Shown here: positions 46,601-59,000 of the stretch, in pieces | How the letters are laid out: every line of letters starts with the position of its first letter | Position numbering within the stretch: position 1 is the stretch's first letter | NCBI GenBank assembly: GCA_029532625.1 | Contig: JARFXM010000011.1 | Span: 2,728,001 to 2,792,000, forward strand | From: Lomentospora prolificans | Lineage: Eukaryota > Ascomycota > Sordariomycetes > Microascales > Microascaceae | Reading direction: 5' to 3' | DNA: 64,000 nt | Position numbers and translations under genes: made by a program | The notes under the pieces: model-generated | Told to the model about the DNA's origin: nothing | What the model saw: only the letters and a program-made list of their open reading frames with translations | Databases searched by the model: none

Positions 46601-48418
46601 GAGCACGATTGCTCTCGTTTAGGGTTGACAGAGGGCTAGGTCGCTTCGCTCCCTTCCTTTTGCGCAATAGGGTGAAGATGGTCGCTTCTATGAGTCCACA
46701 GATTCTCCGCATAAATCATTTTGAGGCATTTTAGTTTAGCGAGGTAGTTGGCGCGACCCGCTCGAGGAGAGCCACCAGCTAGACTGAAGGCTTCTTTTGC
46801 CCTAACACTAAACAGACGACAGGCAGAGTACGAAGGTAAGCCTCCTTATTCAGGAGATGCTTGGTATTTTTTATGCCAGGCAGGCTGGCTTGGTGGGGCC
46901 AGCAGTACCGGCACAGCCAGCACAGCACGCTCTTCAGGGACCCCTCGTCCATTGGGAAAGGTGGTACGATCAATGTCACATTATTTGGCCAGGCCACCTC
47001 CAGACTCCAGATTATTACAGGCCTTCCTGGCAGTATTGTTTGACTTGCGTAAGCCCCATCGAGACCCTGTTCGAGTGCGACTCTGGCGAAAGTGGGCCCG
47101 GCTAGGTCGCCTGTGACTGAGGGTAATAACAGCAACAGCCAGCCAGCCCGTCGTGCAAGTGGCACGTTGCCCTCGCTGCCTCGTCTCTTTCTTTCGTTGT
47201 CCGAATTCCTCTCCGTCGCGACGGATGCATTATTGGTCGGCCACATTAGTGTCGTGGTCTCCGACGTCATTCCTCCCAAGAAGGCCATTTGCCCGAGCAT
47301 CCGTCAACGGCTCTTGATATTGAACAGTCGAGCCCGCGCGCTCGGAGCTTACGCAAACAGAGCTCATTTCGTCCTTTTGTCTTTTCTTTTCTTTTGTCAA
47401 TTGATCCTGGTAAATGCCTGCCCGGAGAACCACCCTGTTCATATAATTATCGTGATCAATAGTCGCGAAGGGCATTGCAGCATAATGTCGCATGCCAAAG
47501 GAGAGTGACCAGTCAGTTTTCCCCTCGCGATCGAGAGGCACCCGAGAACGAGGAAGCCCCCTTATGTTGTTGGAGGTGAGACAAGAAGGGTGTCTGGCTG
47601 GCAGTGCACCAGTCTTGTTGCTCTTCTCAGCCACACATTCGCTGGCCAAGGCCCTGCTTCCTGCCTGCCAGCGGCGCTCGGCCTCCAGGACGTGAGATCG
47701 CGGGCGCGATTGAACCCTGTGGACGGCCGTTAATTAGCGAACCTGGTGGCCTTCTCATCTTAAGATGCCCAAGCCACACCTCAACGGGGAAAGGCTGTAC
47801 CAGAGTTTGGGTGGGTCTAGTGGGTCTGTCCTCGCAAGACCCTTGTCCGCGATCCATGCTGGAGGTGGAGTCCTTCCCCGGTGGGGGAGGAGATTCAAAG
47901 AGTTGCAGGACATCAGAGCTGGCAAAGCAGCCAACCAGAAGGTGAGCGCAAACGGAAAATCCGCCAACTCGCTTGGTGCGGGTCTTCTTCCTCTTCTCAT
48001 TTGAAGGATTCCATACGAAGGTACTACGGGAGCAATAGTACGGACACGCGAACTCACCTGGGCCGGTGTCTCTGGCATGGGTTGGAAGGGCCCGGCAAGT
48101 AAGAAGACAAAGGCCTGTAACCATTCTGGGATATGGTCTCCTCCCTTATATCTGCTTTTTCTCCCTGCCAACTCCTGCCAGTGCTTTCTTTGCTTCCTTA
48201 ACCAAGAATATCCCGTCCTCCCCTTCCCTTGGTTTCTTGCATCTCTTTCCTCGGTCGTGCTCATACCGCCAGCTTAAGGAAAGTTTTGCTCGCCCCCCAA
48301 TTGTCAAATCTGTGGGATATAGAAGTGCTCCAAGATTTCGGGATCAGGCTTTGGTTGTTATTCTCAAGTGTGAACACCTCCTACTTGGTTTTTATAACTC
48401 GTTCCGGAACATCTCATC
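43642..48418. other. Gene-free stretch of about 4.8 kb
   Basis: This lies between the divergent rhodopsin-domain and tyrosinase genes. ORFs of up to 173 codons overlap on both strands (46779-47300 minus, 47755-48264 minus), lack domains and are in GC-balanced random-looking DNA. The second copy of a 19-bp word is at 44653-44671. No gene is supported. Confidence 0.4.
44653..44671. repeat. Second copy of a 19-bp exact repeat
   Basis: This matches 37528-37546 in the same orientation, 7.1 kb away. Confidence 0.6.
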
Positions 48419-50102
48419 ATGCAGCTCTCCATCCTCGCTACGGCGCTGCTTGCGCTCGGTGCCACTGCGGCTCCCACTTGTTGCCACGATGCCGAGAGGC
48501 GCGAATGGTAGGACTTTTTGATTTCGCTTTCCACCTTATTCCTCTGCGTATCCATCTTTAGAAACTCTTTCCCTGCTTTCCCTGTTTTGGAACAGTAGAC
48601 CAGTGTCTGTTCTAATTTGCCCGTTCTCTGCCGCGTTTTCCCGCTCGTGTCGCCTGGCTTATAGTTCCCTTTGAACGCCCCTGGCGGCCCCCGATGTCGC
48701 ACTGCATCCATCCGTCTTGTGTTGCCATTCGCTTCTCCTCGGATGCGGGCGCCGGCACACACACTTGATGGATTCAATTATATACACGGGGCCCAAATCA
48801 TAAGCTCACGGACCTCTCTTTTCCCCCTTGATTTACTGCCCATCATTACGCTGCTACACGCATGGGAATCGAGCGGAACACTTCTGCAGACATAGCTAAC
48901 ACCGCACCAACCATAGGCGGACACTCGCGACCAAGGAGAAGCAGGCCTATATTGCAGCCGTCAAGTGTCTTCAGTCCCAGCCTTCGCAGCTCAAGAGCAC
49001 ATACCCGGCATCGACGAGCCGCTTTGATGACTTCCAAGCTGTGCATATTGATCTGACGGACCAGTACCACTTTACCGGCCCTTTCCAGGCGTGGCATCGT
49101 GTATTCTTGCACAAGTACGAGGCCGATCTCAGGTCTCTCTGCTCGTACAAGGGCTCTCAGCCGTGAGTTTTTCCAGCCTCGGAGGCTTTAAACGCTCCGT
49201 TATATTGCATCACTGTTGCCAAACGTGGACTAATATTTTCGCTAGATACTGGGGTAGGACACTCACATAATGGCTGCCATGGTTTTGTGACGAGATCACT
49301 AACATAGAATTGTAGACTGGACCAGGGACTCGGGCTCCGAGGCCGCTTTCCTCGCCTCCCCGGTCTTTCATCCGGTCAATGGCTTCGGAGGTACGCTAAT
49401 ACGCATCCTTCCGCCACCCTGCTGCAAGGCATCAAACTAACTCGTAGTATCTCATTAGGAAATGGACCGTTTGTCGACACCTCCGAGTTCCCCACAACCA
49501 ACGTCCCCGTTAAGATCCCCAACAAGACTGGTGGTGGTTGCGTTCAGGATGGCGCCTTTGTCAACATGACGGTGACCCTCGGCCCTGGCCCCAGCCTCGA
49601 GTCCAACCCTCGCTGCCTCACCCGGGACTTTAGCTACTGGCTCGTCTCGCGCACCCTTACCAAAAAGATGGTGGACTGGACGTTTGAGGCCACTTCCTTC
49701 GCCGTCTACGACCACCGCGTCCAGGGCGTGGGCATTGAGCCTGAGGGCATGACCATCCATGCCGGCGGTCACCTCGGTGTCGGAGGAGACATTGGTGAGA
49801 TTGGCAACATGTACTCGTCACCCGGTGATCCGCTCTTCTACCTTCACCACGCCAACCTCGACAGGCTGTGGGATCAGTGGCAGAGGAAGAACTTTGCGAA
49901 GCGGGTCAAGGACATGACCGGGCCCGACACCATGTGGGCATACCCCTTCAACTTCTTTGGTGATGTGCCGTACAGCAACATTACGCTGGAGACGAAGCTT
50001 GATTTCAAGGGCCTTCTTGGCCCTAGCGAGTCGGATAGGTATGTCAAGATCAAGGACGTCATGGACAGCCAGGGTGCCAACCTCTGCGTCACCTACAAAT
50101 AA
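48419..50102 (+). CDS. Secreted tyrosinase-family copper enzyme
   Basis: The five exons are 48419-48507, 48917-49162, 49246-49253, 49316-49390 and 49459-50102, giving 353 residues. A signal peptide (MQLSILATALLALGATAA) starts the protein. The copper A site has His73, His81 and His90 in AVHIDLTDQYHFTGPFQAWH; the copper B site has His240 and His244 in TIHAGGHLG and a His of the FYLHHANLDRLW block (about 269). The PYWDW signature is built by splicing through an 8-nt exon. The family oxidises phenols to quinones; without the long C-terminal shield of mushroom tyrosinases, this short secreted form resembles the NspF-like and o-aminophenol or catechol oxidase group of ascomycetes. Intron 1 is 409 bp, unusually long for this window. 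Two N-glycosylation sequons are visible (NKT, NMT). Confidence 0.9.
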
Positions 50103-52184
50103 GTAGAGAAGTAGAGAGGAAGGCCCCCTCCGTGTCCAGATTCGGGTTGCGTCTATGAACCTTGATAGTACATAAATAAATTTGCCCTCTAATTTCAGGC
50201 CTTCGACCCGGTACATAGTTATATATAAATATATATATTTTAATCCATGCCCGTGCATGTTTTTTTCGAACTAATCATTGACGCTATCGGCTTCGGCGAG
50301 GCATCGAAAACGAAAAGAATTGACTTCTGAATAGTAACTAATTATTTCTGGGTTGGCTGGCTAGCAAACAGACGACCATGCCGGCTCGTGCAGGCACCTC
50401 ATCTCGCATCGTCTGAGCGGCATGGCAAGGCTTACGTACCTCTGCGGCAGAGGAAAAACTTGATTTCCCCCCATTCGAAACGGAGCGTTTGTGTTTGCCG
50501 ACATCAGACGAGGACGGCATGCGACAGAAGAAGTGCCCAGCAGGCAAGCCGAGCCCCGACTTTTGCCAGCTCCTCCTCTACACTTGAACCTCCAACAACA
50601 GCGAGCCGCGGACGGTCAGTTCATTTCATATCCAACCCGGATTACCTGAATTTCATTTGCCTCATCCCCGCCCCGCCCTTTTCTGGTCTACTACTCTCTG
50701 CGCTCCTGGAAGGGCTAAGACTGGCGCCCTTTGGGGGAGCTGTTTCGAATCGGGAAATGATGGGAGGGAGGTGGTAGGGTTTCCCCTCTTCCGACCCGGA
50801 GTCTGTGAAAGGATTTGCAGAGGGTAAATCGAGAGAGATCGACGCCAGCCATTCCGCACATGGATTCTGCCGAGAGTACGTGGATTCGGTTCGTTCCTGG
50901 CGAACATTTGACGAGTCCGGCGATTGGAATGTTTTGATTGTTTCTGGAAATATGGCAGTTTTATGCTATAGCCAGGCCACAAACGTCTCAAGGTACTGTT
51001 TCTTGGGGGGGAATAGGGCTCGGCGAAGCAATGGTTGGCGATTCTACAGCATCGCAGACAGACCCCACCAACTATCGAGACAAGCCTGGCTGTCGAGCTA
51101 CAGCGCATGACAACAAGACACCTGAAACAAGGGGCCTGATCAAAGGAGATTACATTACAGTATATCACCACTACGGCGCAAGCGAGAGCTCGACGAAAGA
51201 GAGAAAAAAAACTATGTCTGGCCGTCTAAGTACATACCCCAAAGAAGCGATTGTTTGCAGAAGATGATGGGAGAGAATGGTGAAATGCTCGATCGCTGGA
51301 TCTCCCCTCGCTCATGTCCGTCCACCTCTGCGGGCTCTTGTTCTTTGAATGCCCTGACGGCCCACGTTGTTTTCTTTCTTTTCTTGCCATTCTACAAGCT
51401 CTCCCGCCGGGGTTCAATACAGGGCACGCTCTCCAGAAGGAACGGGAGAGCTGGCAAAGGGCGAGGGAAGAGGACGAGGCAGCGAGTGAGATGATCCGAG
51501 ATCAAACCACACAAAAAAAAAGCCCGAACCTGGGGAAGGGAGAAGATGGTTCCCCGAGAAAAAAAGATCCATAAAATAATGGTTGGTGAAGAAAACGAAC
51601 GTCATAAAAGAGACAGGCCCATTATCCGTCGCCCGAAGAGGCATCGGGGTTACACACCAATCTTCCCCTGCCTCGGCACACTTGAATCTTGACACGCGGG
51701 AGTACACAAAACAGGCCGGAAAGAGAGGTGAGAAGGGAGTCAAGTCTTACGAGACCCGCGTCAAACAACATTTCTTCAAATCAGAGATATAAAGGGGGTT
51801 AAATTGACGTTTATCTGATTTGGTGTCTCCGATTATGAAGAGGGAATAAAAAATAAAAGAGAAGAGAAGTCGAAAAGCGAGAGACAGAGGGAGAGAGACA
51901 AGAGGAAGAGAGAGAGAGAGAGAGAGAGCACACATGCATCTTCTCTTGTTTCTTTTTTTTTTGCTTTTTTCAAATTCTCGTTCAGATTAAAAAGGGGTTC
52001 CAAGTTCCTCCTCGGACTCTTCCGCCTTCTCCCTTTCCGGTTTCTTTCCTCCCCTTTACTCCCGCAAGAAAAAGAAGCCTTCCGGCACGAGATATGACAA
52101 GTACTTTAAACAGGTATGCGGGGAAGAGCAAGTTATGATGCGAGGAAAATCTTGTTAGCAAGGAGTGGTATAAAGTTGGTTCGC
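50103..52184. other. Intergenic stretch between convergent genes
   Basis: This 2.1-kb space separates the 3' ends of the tyrosinase and DUF1996 genes. An AG microsatellite lies at 51908-51928 and AT-rich sequence at 50215-50255. ORFs up to 169 codons (50662-51171 minus) show no domain. No gene is supported. Confidence 0.4.
51908..51928. repeat. (AG)n microsatellite
   Basis: A run of about ten AG units lies in the 3' space of the DUF1996 gene. Confidence 0.85.
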
Positions 52185-53589
52185 TTAAGCCTTGACGATG
52201 GATCCGCCCAGAGGGAGACCCTGGAGCCCTGTTGGTGCGCGAAGCGCGTTAGCCGTCTGTCCGCATCACAGAACATGGGACGTCTCTCTTGGAAAGAGGA
52301 GAGAAACTTACAGCCGTCGACCTGCTCGGGAGCCTGCTGGGGAATGGTGCAAGCGTTGTACTGCTCGGGGGTCTGGGCGTGAAGACCGGCTCCGGGGCAG
52401 TCGCGGTTGAGGTTGCAGCCCTGGTCCATGGCCCTCTGGAGAGTGTCGTCCTTCCAGCCAAAGACGTAGTCACCGTGAGCGGCAGAGCCACTGCCGGTCT
52501 TGTTAGCGTCGAACAGGGAAGGAGGGAGAGAGAGAGAGAGGGAAAACAAGGTCTGGCATTTTATCGAGACGTGTAACTTACCCGAGGTCCATGGAGTAGA
52601 TGAAGGGGTCAGAGCCGTCGGTGGGCCAGAGGGACCGGTCGGCGAACTCGGTGACGTTCCACATGAGCTCGAACATGACCTGGGGAAGCTTGACGGGGTG
52701 AGACTGGGGGCAGGCACCGCCACCGGAGGCACCGCCGAAGCCACTACCGTAGGAGACGTGGGTCTTGTGGTCAACGGAGTCGAGGTTCTTGCCATCCCAG
52801 CAGCTGTATTACCGAGTTAGCTAGCACACTACGAGTTGCCATCTCTTCTTTGTTGACGGGTGCGACTTACTGAGGGAAGATAATGGTCTGGCGGATCATC
52901 TTGCACGAGGGGTCCTTGGGGATGGCAACGGTATCGCTGCCAGTGCAGGGAGCACCACCGATGAACTGGTTCTCGTTGGTGGAGGTCCAGCACCTGTGGC
53001 AGATGCTGGCCTTGTCGACCTTGGAGTCCTCAGTGTTACCGGCATCACCGGCAATCATGCGGAAGCCCTAAAGTTTGGGGGGGGAAATTCATGTTAGTCC
53101 GCAGCCCATCGCAAGCCTTTTCACTTTTTTTTTTCCCTTCTCCCCCAGGTTTTTCTTTTCTTCCCACTTCTAACTAACCTTGGCAAAGGCAGTGGTCTTT
53201 CCGCTAGGAATGTAGTAGACATCGAGACCACCGTTGTTGATGAGCTTGCCCTGGGGACCGCCGTTGCCGACCTGCTGGACACGGTGGTACTGGCCGTCCT
53301 TGGACTTGAAGAACATGACGGCAGTCCAGTAGTTGGAAAGATCCTCAGCGAAGGAGCAGGACGTGCAAGTGGACTGGGCGGCAAGGTCGTGCTCGGCGGG
53401 GTCCATGGTGATGTTGAAGGAGTTACCACCGACAATCTGGTGAAGATGGGGGGTGTAGAGCATGCCGGGGTTGACGATGGGGTCGACACGATCGACGACG
53501 AGCTGCGAGCATGCGAATCGAAGCATGTTCTGGGCGGCAACGTTCTGCGCGAGAAGCGCGGCCGCGGCGGCGAAGGAGAAGTGCTTCAT
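52185..53589 (-). CDS. Secreted DUF1996-domain protein
   Basis: The five exons are 53589-53179, 53067-52871, 52803-52582, 52490-52312 and 52228-52185, giving 350 residues. MKHFSFAAAAALLAQNVAAQ is a signal peptide. The mature protein has the DUF1996 marks in order: FACSQLVVDRVDPIVNPG, HLHQIVGGNSFN, TCTSC, YWTAVMFF, VYYIPSG, FRMIAGD, FPHCWDGKNLDS, CPQSHPVKLPQ and HGDYVFGWKDD, ending VDGWLQGLPLGG. Many paired Cys suit the extracellular space. Proteins with this domain are secreted or wall-associated in fungi, and their activity is not known. The last intron hides the true ending; reading through it gives a false longer ORF. Acceptor choice for exon 4 (GGCAG) is set by frame. Confidence 0.9.
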
Positions 53590-54344
53590 TGTGGGCGGTT
53601 GCTATTCTTCTTTCCTCTTGTTGGGAAGGGGTGGTTGTGTGTTGGCGTGGGAAAGGTAGGTAACACAAAGAGATGGTGTAATATAAGAGAGAGAGAAAGA
53701 GTCGCGAACTCGACGTTGACCAACAGAGCGAACGAGGGTTGGGCTGGGAAAGAAGGAGGAGGAGAGAGAGGATTAGAGAAACCTGGGGAGGCGTGCTGTC
53801 ATAGCATCCTTATACCTTTTTGGAGCTTGGCCGTTTTCCTACTTTTCCGTTGCCCTGGGAAGGGGGAGAGAAGGGAAGGATGAGGGGGGTAGATGCTATG
53901 GAGAGTAAATGAGTGAGTGCTGTTCTCTTGGTTTCCTTTCCCCCGTTCGCTTCTCCTGTTCATCCAGAGGTCTGCTTTTTCCTGGCACTTTGCCATCGTC
54001 CTGGAAGCACGCCCCTGTCCATACCAAACTTACACACACGACAGGCCAGGAACCACTTCTTTTTTTTTTTCTCTTTTTTTCTTTTTTTCTTTCCTCTCCC
54101 ATGGTTGCCCCAGACCCAGACGGAAGACGACGTGCGGCAGACGGGGGGGGCGTGTAAGTGAGAGTGGGCGCCAAGGACGGGGGACGAGGCCAGGACGTCA
54201 AATCGCTTCGTTACCCCATATTAGTTACAAGTGGGCAGTTGTATGGGTGGTTAACTGCCGAGGGCGCAGAATTTCCCTGTTGATTCTCGGTGCTCTGGGT
54301 GCAATATAACGATTGGGCAGGAAGAGTTGCCGCAGGCTTGCTAA

Positions 54345-54391
54345 GGAAAAAAAAAAAAAGAAGAAAAAAAAAAAAAGAAAGAAAAAAAAGA
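54345..54391. repeat. A-rich homopurine tract
   Basis: Runs of 12-13 A broken by single G cover nearly 50 bp. Confidence 0.8.
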
Positions 54392-56069
54392 CCTGTGGTT
54401 CGCCATACCCAGGCCCAGGTATAATAGCCGGGAGGAAAAGACCTTGATTGCAGCTATTGTTCTCCATAGATTGATTTATGGCAGGTAATCGTACGCACAC
54501 TGCGCTGCGCTACACAGGTGAAGTGCATGGGTTGTGTTGTGTAGCTTTGCCTGGCCTCGCGCCGGGCTGCAACTATTATCGCAGCCTTTTCATCGACAGA
54601 TCCGTAGATGACTTGTATCATCCTCTTGCTTCGAGGCACTGTGGATGACTTTGCTTTTCCGACTGGGTATGAAAAGCATCCATCTCGCTATTATTTCTGC
54701 GATTTTCCCACATCTTTCTATCCATATTTCCCTGACCCATTTGCTGTCGAAGAGCCTGTCGAATCTGTTAGTGAGATAAGTCTGGGCGGAGCCATCTACT
54801 ACAGACACTCCCACGCCGATGTGTAATGATTTCGCCAGTTCGCGCACTGGTTCAGACAACGGTCGTTCGTTTGGCAGGAGAAGGAAAAAGAAGACAAACA
54901 TGTACGGACGGAGAAAATATATGGCCCAATGTACGTTCACAATTCAGCCTGCCGGGTAAACACACGCCGACGCGTGATCGGGTGGTATGGCTTTGCGGGT
55001 GACAAGGACGCCTCCGGCGTAGATTAAAGGCGATGGGGGACAATATATTGAATAATAGATTCCTCGTAGCGTGGACTGGACTTGTATTCGCGCTGTCCCT
55101 TTTTTTTTCCTTCACCTTGCGTGGGCGAGCTCAACGGCACCGGTACCGCCGCGCTCTGATGGTCGTTCGGGGGCTATGTTGTCTCGCGCACGTGGATTCG
55201 TCCCAAGGTTCTTTTCCGTTCGCGAAGTTGTGTACTTGTTGCTGAACTGCGGCGTATATGAGTATTCCAGAAAGACACCCGGTAGATACCCATTCCGCTG
55301 GAGCGGGAGTCACCAAAACCCCCCCCCATATAAGAGGGTTGGTTAGTCTAACGAGCCACCCCCCCAAGGCTTTATACGCCAGGTATCGACTCAAACTTAG
55401 CTATCTGCCATCAGGCAAAAGAAGCGAGAAGAAAAAGAATAAAAAAAGAAAATATACAACAGCGACATGTCTCCGGGGCGGCAAGTCAAACACCGCCCGT
55501 AAAACCAACCGGAGAAAGCACCAATACAGACAGCGTAGACTACGAGTGAGACGAGAGAGAAACGACCCTGCAGGGTATAACACGCCGCACATGGCTCAGG
55601 AACATCTAGCTCCGCGTGAATCTGAGTACAGCCGCGTAGTAGAGACCGACTATAGGATCTATCTCTGCGGCGAACGGGGATAAAGGGTGGGATTGCGGCT
55701 CGAGATTGGGGTACATTGCCCGCTCACCTTCTTTCGTGCCATCCCGTCCGTATGAGCTTATTCCTTCCACTTGAGTGAGCTGGGGGAAATATATGCGTGT
55801 AAGACGGAATCTGGGGCAACAGCCTAAGGGCTAGGTACTCCAGAGCGCGGAAATCGGGATTTTCTTTTTTCTTTTTCTCGTCCGTTTGCGCAGTCCAGTC
55901 TCAAGTGGCAACTTTGAAGGATCTGGGGAAATGTACCTTTTAGAGAATCACTTGTTCTACTTGCACGCTCTTCCAAACATGCTAAGACGAACCTGGAGGG
56001 CGAGGCGTATCCCGGATTCGCCACGGTTTATACTGGTTCGAGTCATCCTGCTTGACCCACGAGCATCAC

Positions 56070-56095
56070 ACACCCGCACACCCGCACACCCACAC
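56070..56095. repeat. CACACCCG short tandem repeat
   Basis: Three to four units of CACACCCG occur in a row, the last one imperfect. Confidence 0.75.
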
Positions 56096-59000
56096 CAACT
56101 TCGAATTGTGTTAAGGACATGGAACTATGTCCTCCAACCTGGTTGCTATCTCTATCCATGATATCATGTGACTGAGATTCAAGGAACTGTTCTCGTGAAG
56201 GTGTGTGGCTAAGCAGGGCGATATATCCTTGATAGCCTACGACGTCCGCTTTGCTCCGACTAATCAAACCAACTGCCTGCGCTGCTAACGAGCAGGCCAG
56301 ACTTGCGGCAGCCACTAACATGCGCTATGTCTCCTGACACCGCCCGGCCTGGCAAAGTAGTTCACCAAACGAACCAGTTGCAGGAGCGGAGGGGAGGGTG
56401 GAGGGTCATTGTGGATGATTGCCTTGTGCCAGACCCCGGGACCCCCCCCCCTTTTCTCTCTCCCCAGCATCCCAATTGTTGCCAATATCCAATGCTTGAT
56501 CGACTGATGAGAGGCGAAGAATATGGCCCCCGTGCATAAACCGTCTAGGACTGGACACGCCTAGGCACGTTTTCATAACGATTTGAGCCATATTTCTCCT
56601 TTCTTGCCCGAATGAAAAACTTTTTCCAAAGCGGATTCGGTAGCCAGTTTGAGAGATATTGACATTTGGCCGCAACCCCCAGGACCATTCAGTAAGCGCC
56701 TTCCATGTCGCCCCATATGCTTTGCTGCGGCTCAAACGGCTTTGCTCATGTCCGAGAGATGACGAAAAGGAGTCTGTCCGGAGGCCATTGCGTACTAGCT
56801 ACATTCCGGGGCGTCGAGCCACCCCCCAAGACTGTTGGGATGTGCCCCCCCCCGGGGGCCAAAACTCAAATCATATCTCTTACTTTCGCTAGCAGGACGG
56901 ACAGAAGGGAAGAGAAAGGCATAGATCCTTCTGACTGAGAAAGACCTGCAGGTAGGTCAGAGACCCCTCAGCCGTGGCTCTATCAGGCAGCGTGTGACTA
57001 CCCTCAGTTTATTAATAAGTGCTACCAATATCCCACACGGACTTTGTAGCTCTGTGTGGCAAGGTAGCGGGAGAAGGAGGAAAAGTCTTAGCAGGACACG
57101 AGTCACCCCATGGGCCTGTAGAGCGTCTGCCGGGCAGGTGAGCGAGGTGAGCGCTTGCACCAGATAAACAAGCCATGGCAGCGGACCTAGGAGAACCCGA
57201 ACGCACGATATGGCCTCGCACGTGGAGATGTGAAGCATCCGTGATTAGGGAAGACCCACCGTTTGCCGCCGACCATATGGTGTAAAGATGTGTCTTTCGA
57301 CGGACCTTAGTGAGAGGGTTAGCTAAAACGAGGAGCTAGAATATTATGACAAGAAACAGGGCGACTGAGGCCCAGCCTAGGCTTCTGCATACATCATGGA
57401 CTCAATTTTTGTCCCTGAATGAGCCGCCTGAGCAGATCAACACCAAGGGGCCTGCACCAAACTGATTTGAGCTGTTGACGTCACGATAGTAAGCACGCTC
57501 AAGTAGGCAGCGCAGAAGGTAATCTGGTAACCTGCGAGCCAAAACGTAGGGCCCTAGTCCCATATTGACGCCGGCATTGGTTTCACGAGAGCGCGACTAG
57601 ACAACCGATGCAATCCAGCCAAGCTCTGGTTGCCTCGAACACTTCAATTTCTCAGATGGAGGGCAGAAAGAGACGCCAGATAAGAAAAAGGTGATTTGCT
57701 ACCAAAGGGCACAATATCCGGTGGCCAAGGTGGGTGGCAAGGTACTATCCCCATCCCCAAGCAAGTGATGGGTGCGTGATTTTACCGTGGTTCCGTCCAT
57801 GCAAGGCCATCCGATAGCGAGCTGCCCTTGGTGGAATTTCTTCATCATGAATAGAGGGAGGGATATTGAACCACCGGGGCTGTTGCGTGTCCAAGGCATA
57901 TTGTATGGCTTGGCTATGCACGGCTGTGCTTAATGCCTCGTTGGGTTCTCGCTCTCTCGGCGCAGCTCGGTCCGACATTTCGCCTTCCTCCTTTGATCGC
58001 GCGCATCGGACAAAAGAATGGCGGCAGATCCAGGTCCGATGGGCAGCACTAAATGTATGAAGTAGTAGTGTGCGCGCGGGGAGGACGACATGGCAATTGC
58101 TTGGTCCTTCGAGAAAGCCGGTAATAGGCCAGCTCCCAGGAGGGAGGCACGGCTAAACTTGTACAGTAGTGTCAAGGCGTACAAGCTTCCATGAGGGAGT
58201 TGCCCACCAGCGAAAGATTGATTCCGATGTAGCACTTTGGTTGTTTATTATTTCCTGGGGGGGACCTGGCCCGTTGTGCCGACGACGTAAGACTACCGGA
58301 CGGGCCGATATGGAGATTTGTGTGGGGGGATGGGTGCGCGTCACGCTGGAGAGGGTTGGTAAAGACGGGGCGAACGGGTTTAAATGAAAGGTGGTGCAGA
58401 CAAGAGCGAGAGTTGTGGAGGTTTGCAGCAGCCGGCTGCAAAAGAAGCACGCAAATAGAGTGTTCGCTGATGCCGTATCTGTTCACGAACCACTCATTCA
58501 AGAGCCGAGCTCAACAAGTCCGTAAACCCGGCGATAAGAATAGAAAACAGCAGTGACAATTGCATGGAAAGAACATGGTCTTCCCCTGAATATGTTTATT
58601 CATGCAGTGCTCGCCAAATCAACCTGGGTCTCGCTGGACGGCACATCTTCGACCGACGCTGATCAGCCTCCAGAGCCCGGTCGTGGAACCAGAACACACA
58701 AACTCTAAAAAGAAAGTAAAAGGTCATTAGTAAATTGCAAAGGACCGAAGCTTGATGCTCGATAGTCCTACCAAGCCAATCCATCTGGCCTGATCTGCGT
58801 GGAAAGTGACGCCCAAATGTCACGGGGATCCGCTGATGGCTCGTCAAGCCTCTGATCGTAGAAGTGTCGGTGGATCCTTGCCTCATTCATACGACCACTT
58901 CATATATAGAGGGGCGCGCACCCTTCGGCTAAGCTGGACGTGGGCGAGATGTAAATTTATTCAAGGGCAGGATAGCAACCCGCGGGATCAATATGTTGGC

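Noticed and set aside
46779..47300. 173-codon ORF on the minus strand
   Set aside because: No domain, and overlapped by ORFs on the other strand; not supported.
52133..52795. Long minus-strand ORF at the end of the DUF1996 gene
   Set aside because: It reads through two introns; splicing gives the conserved ending VDGWLQGLPLGG.
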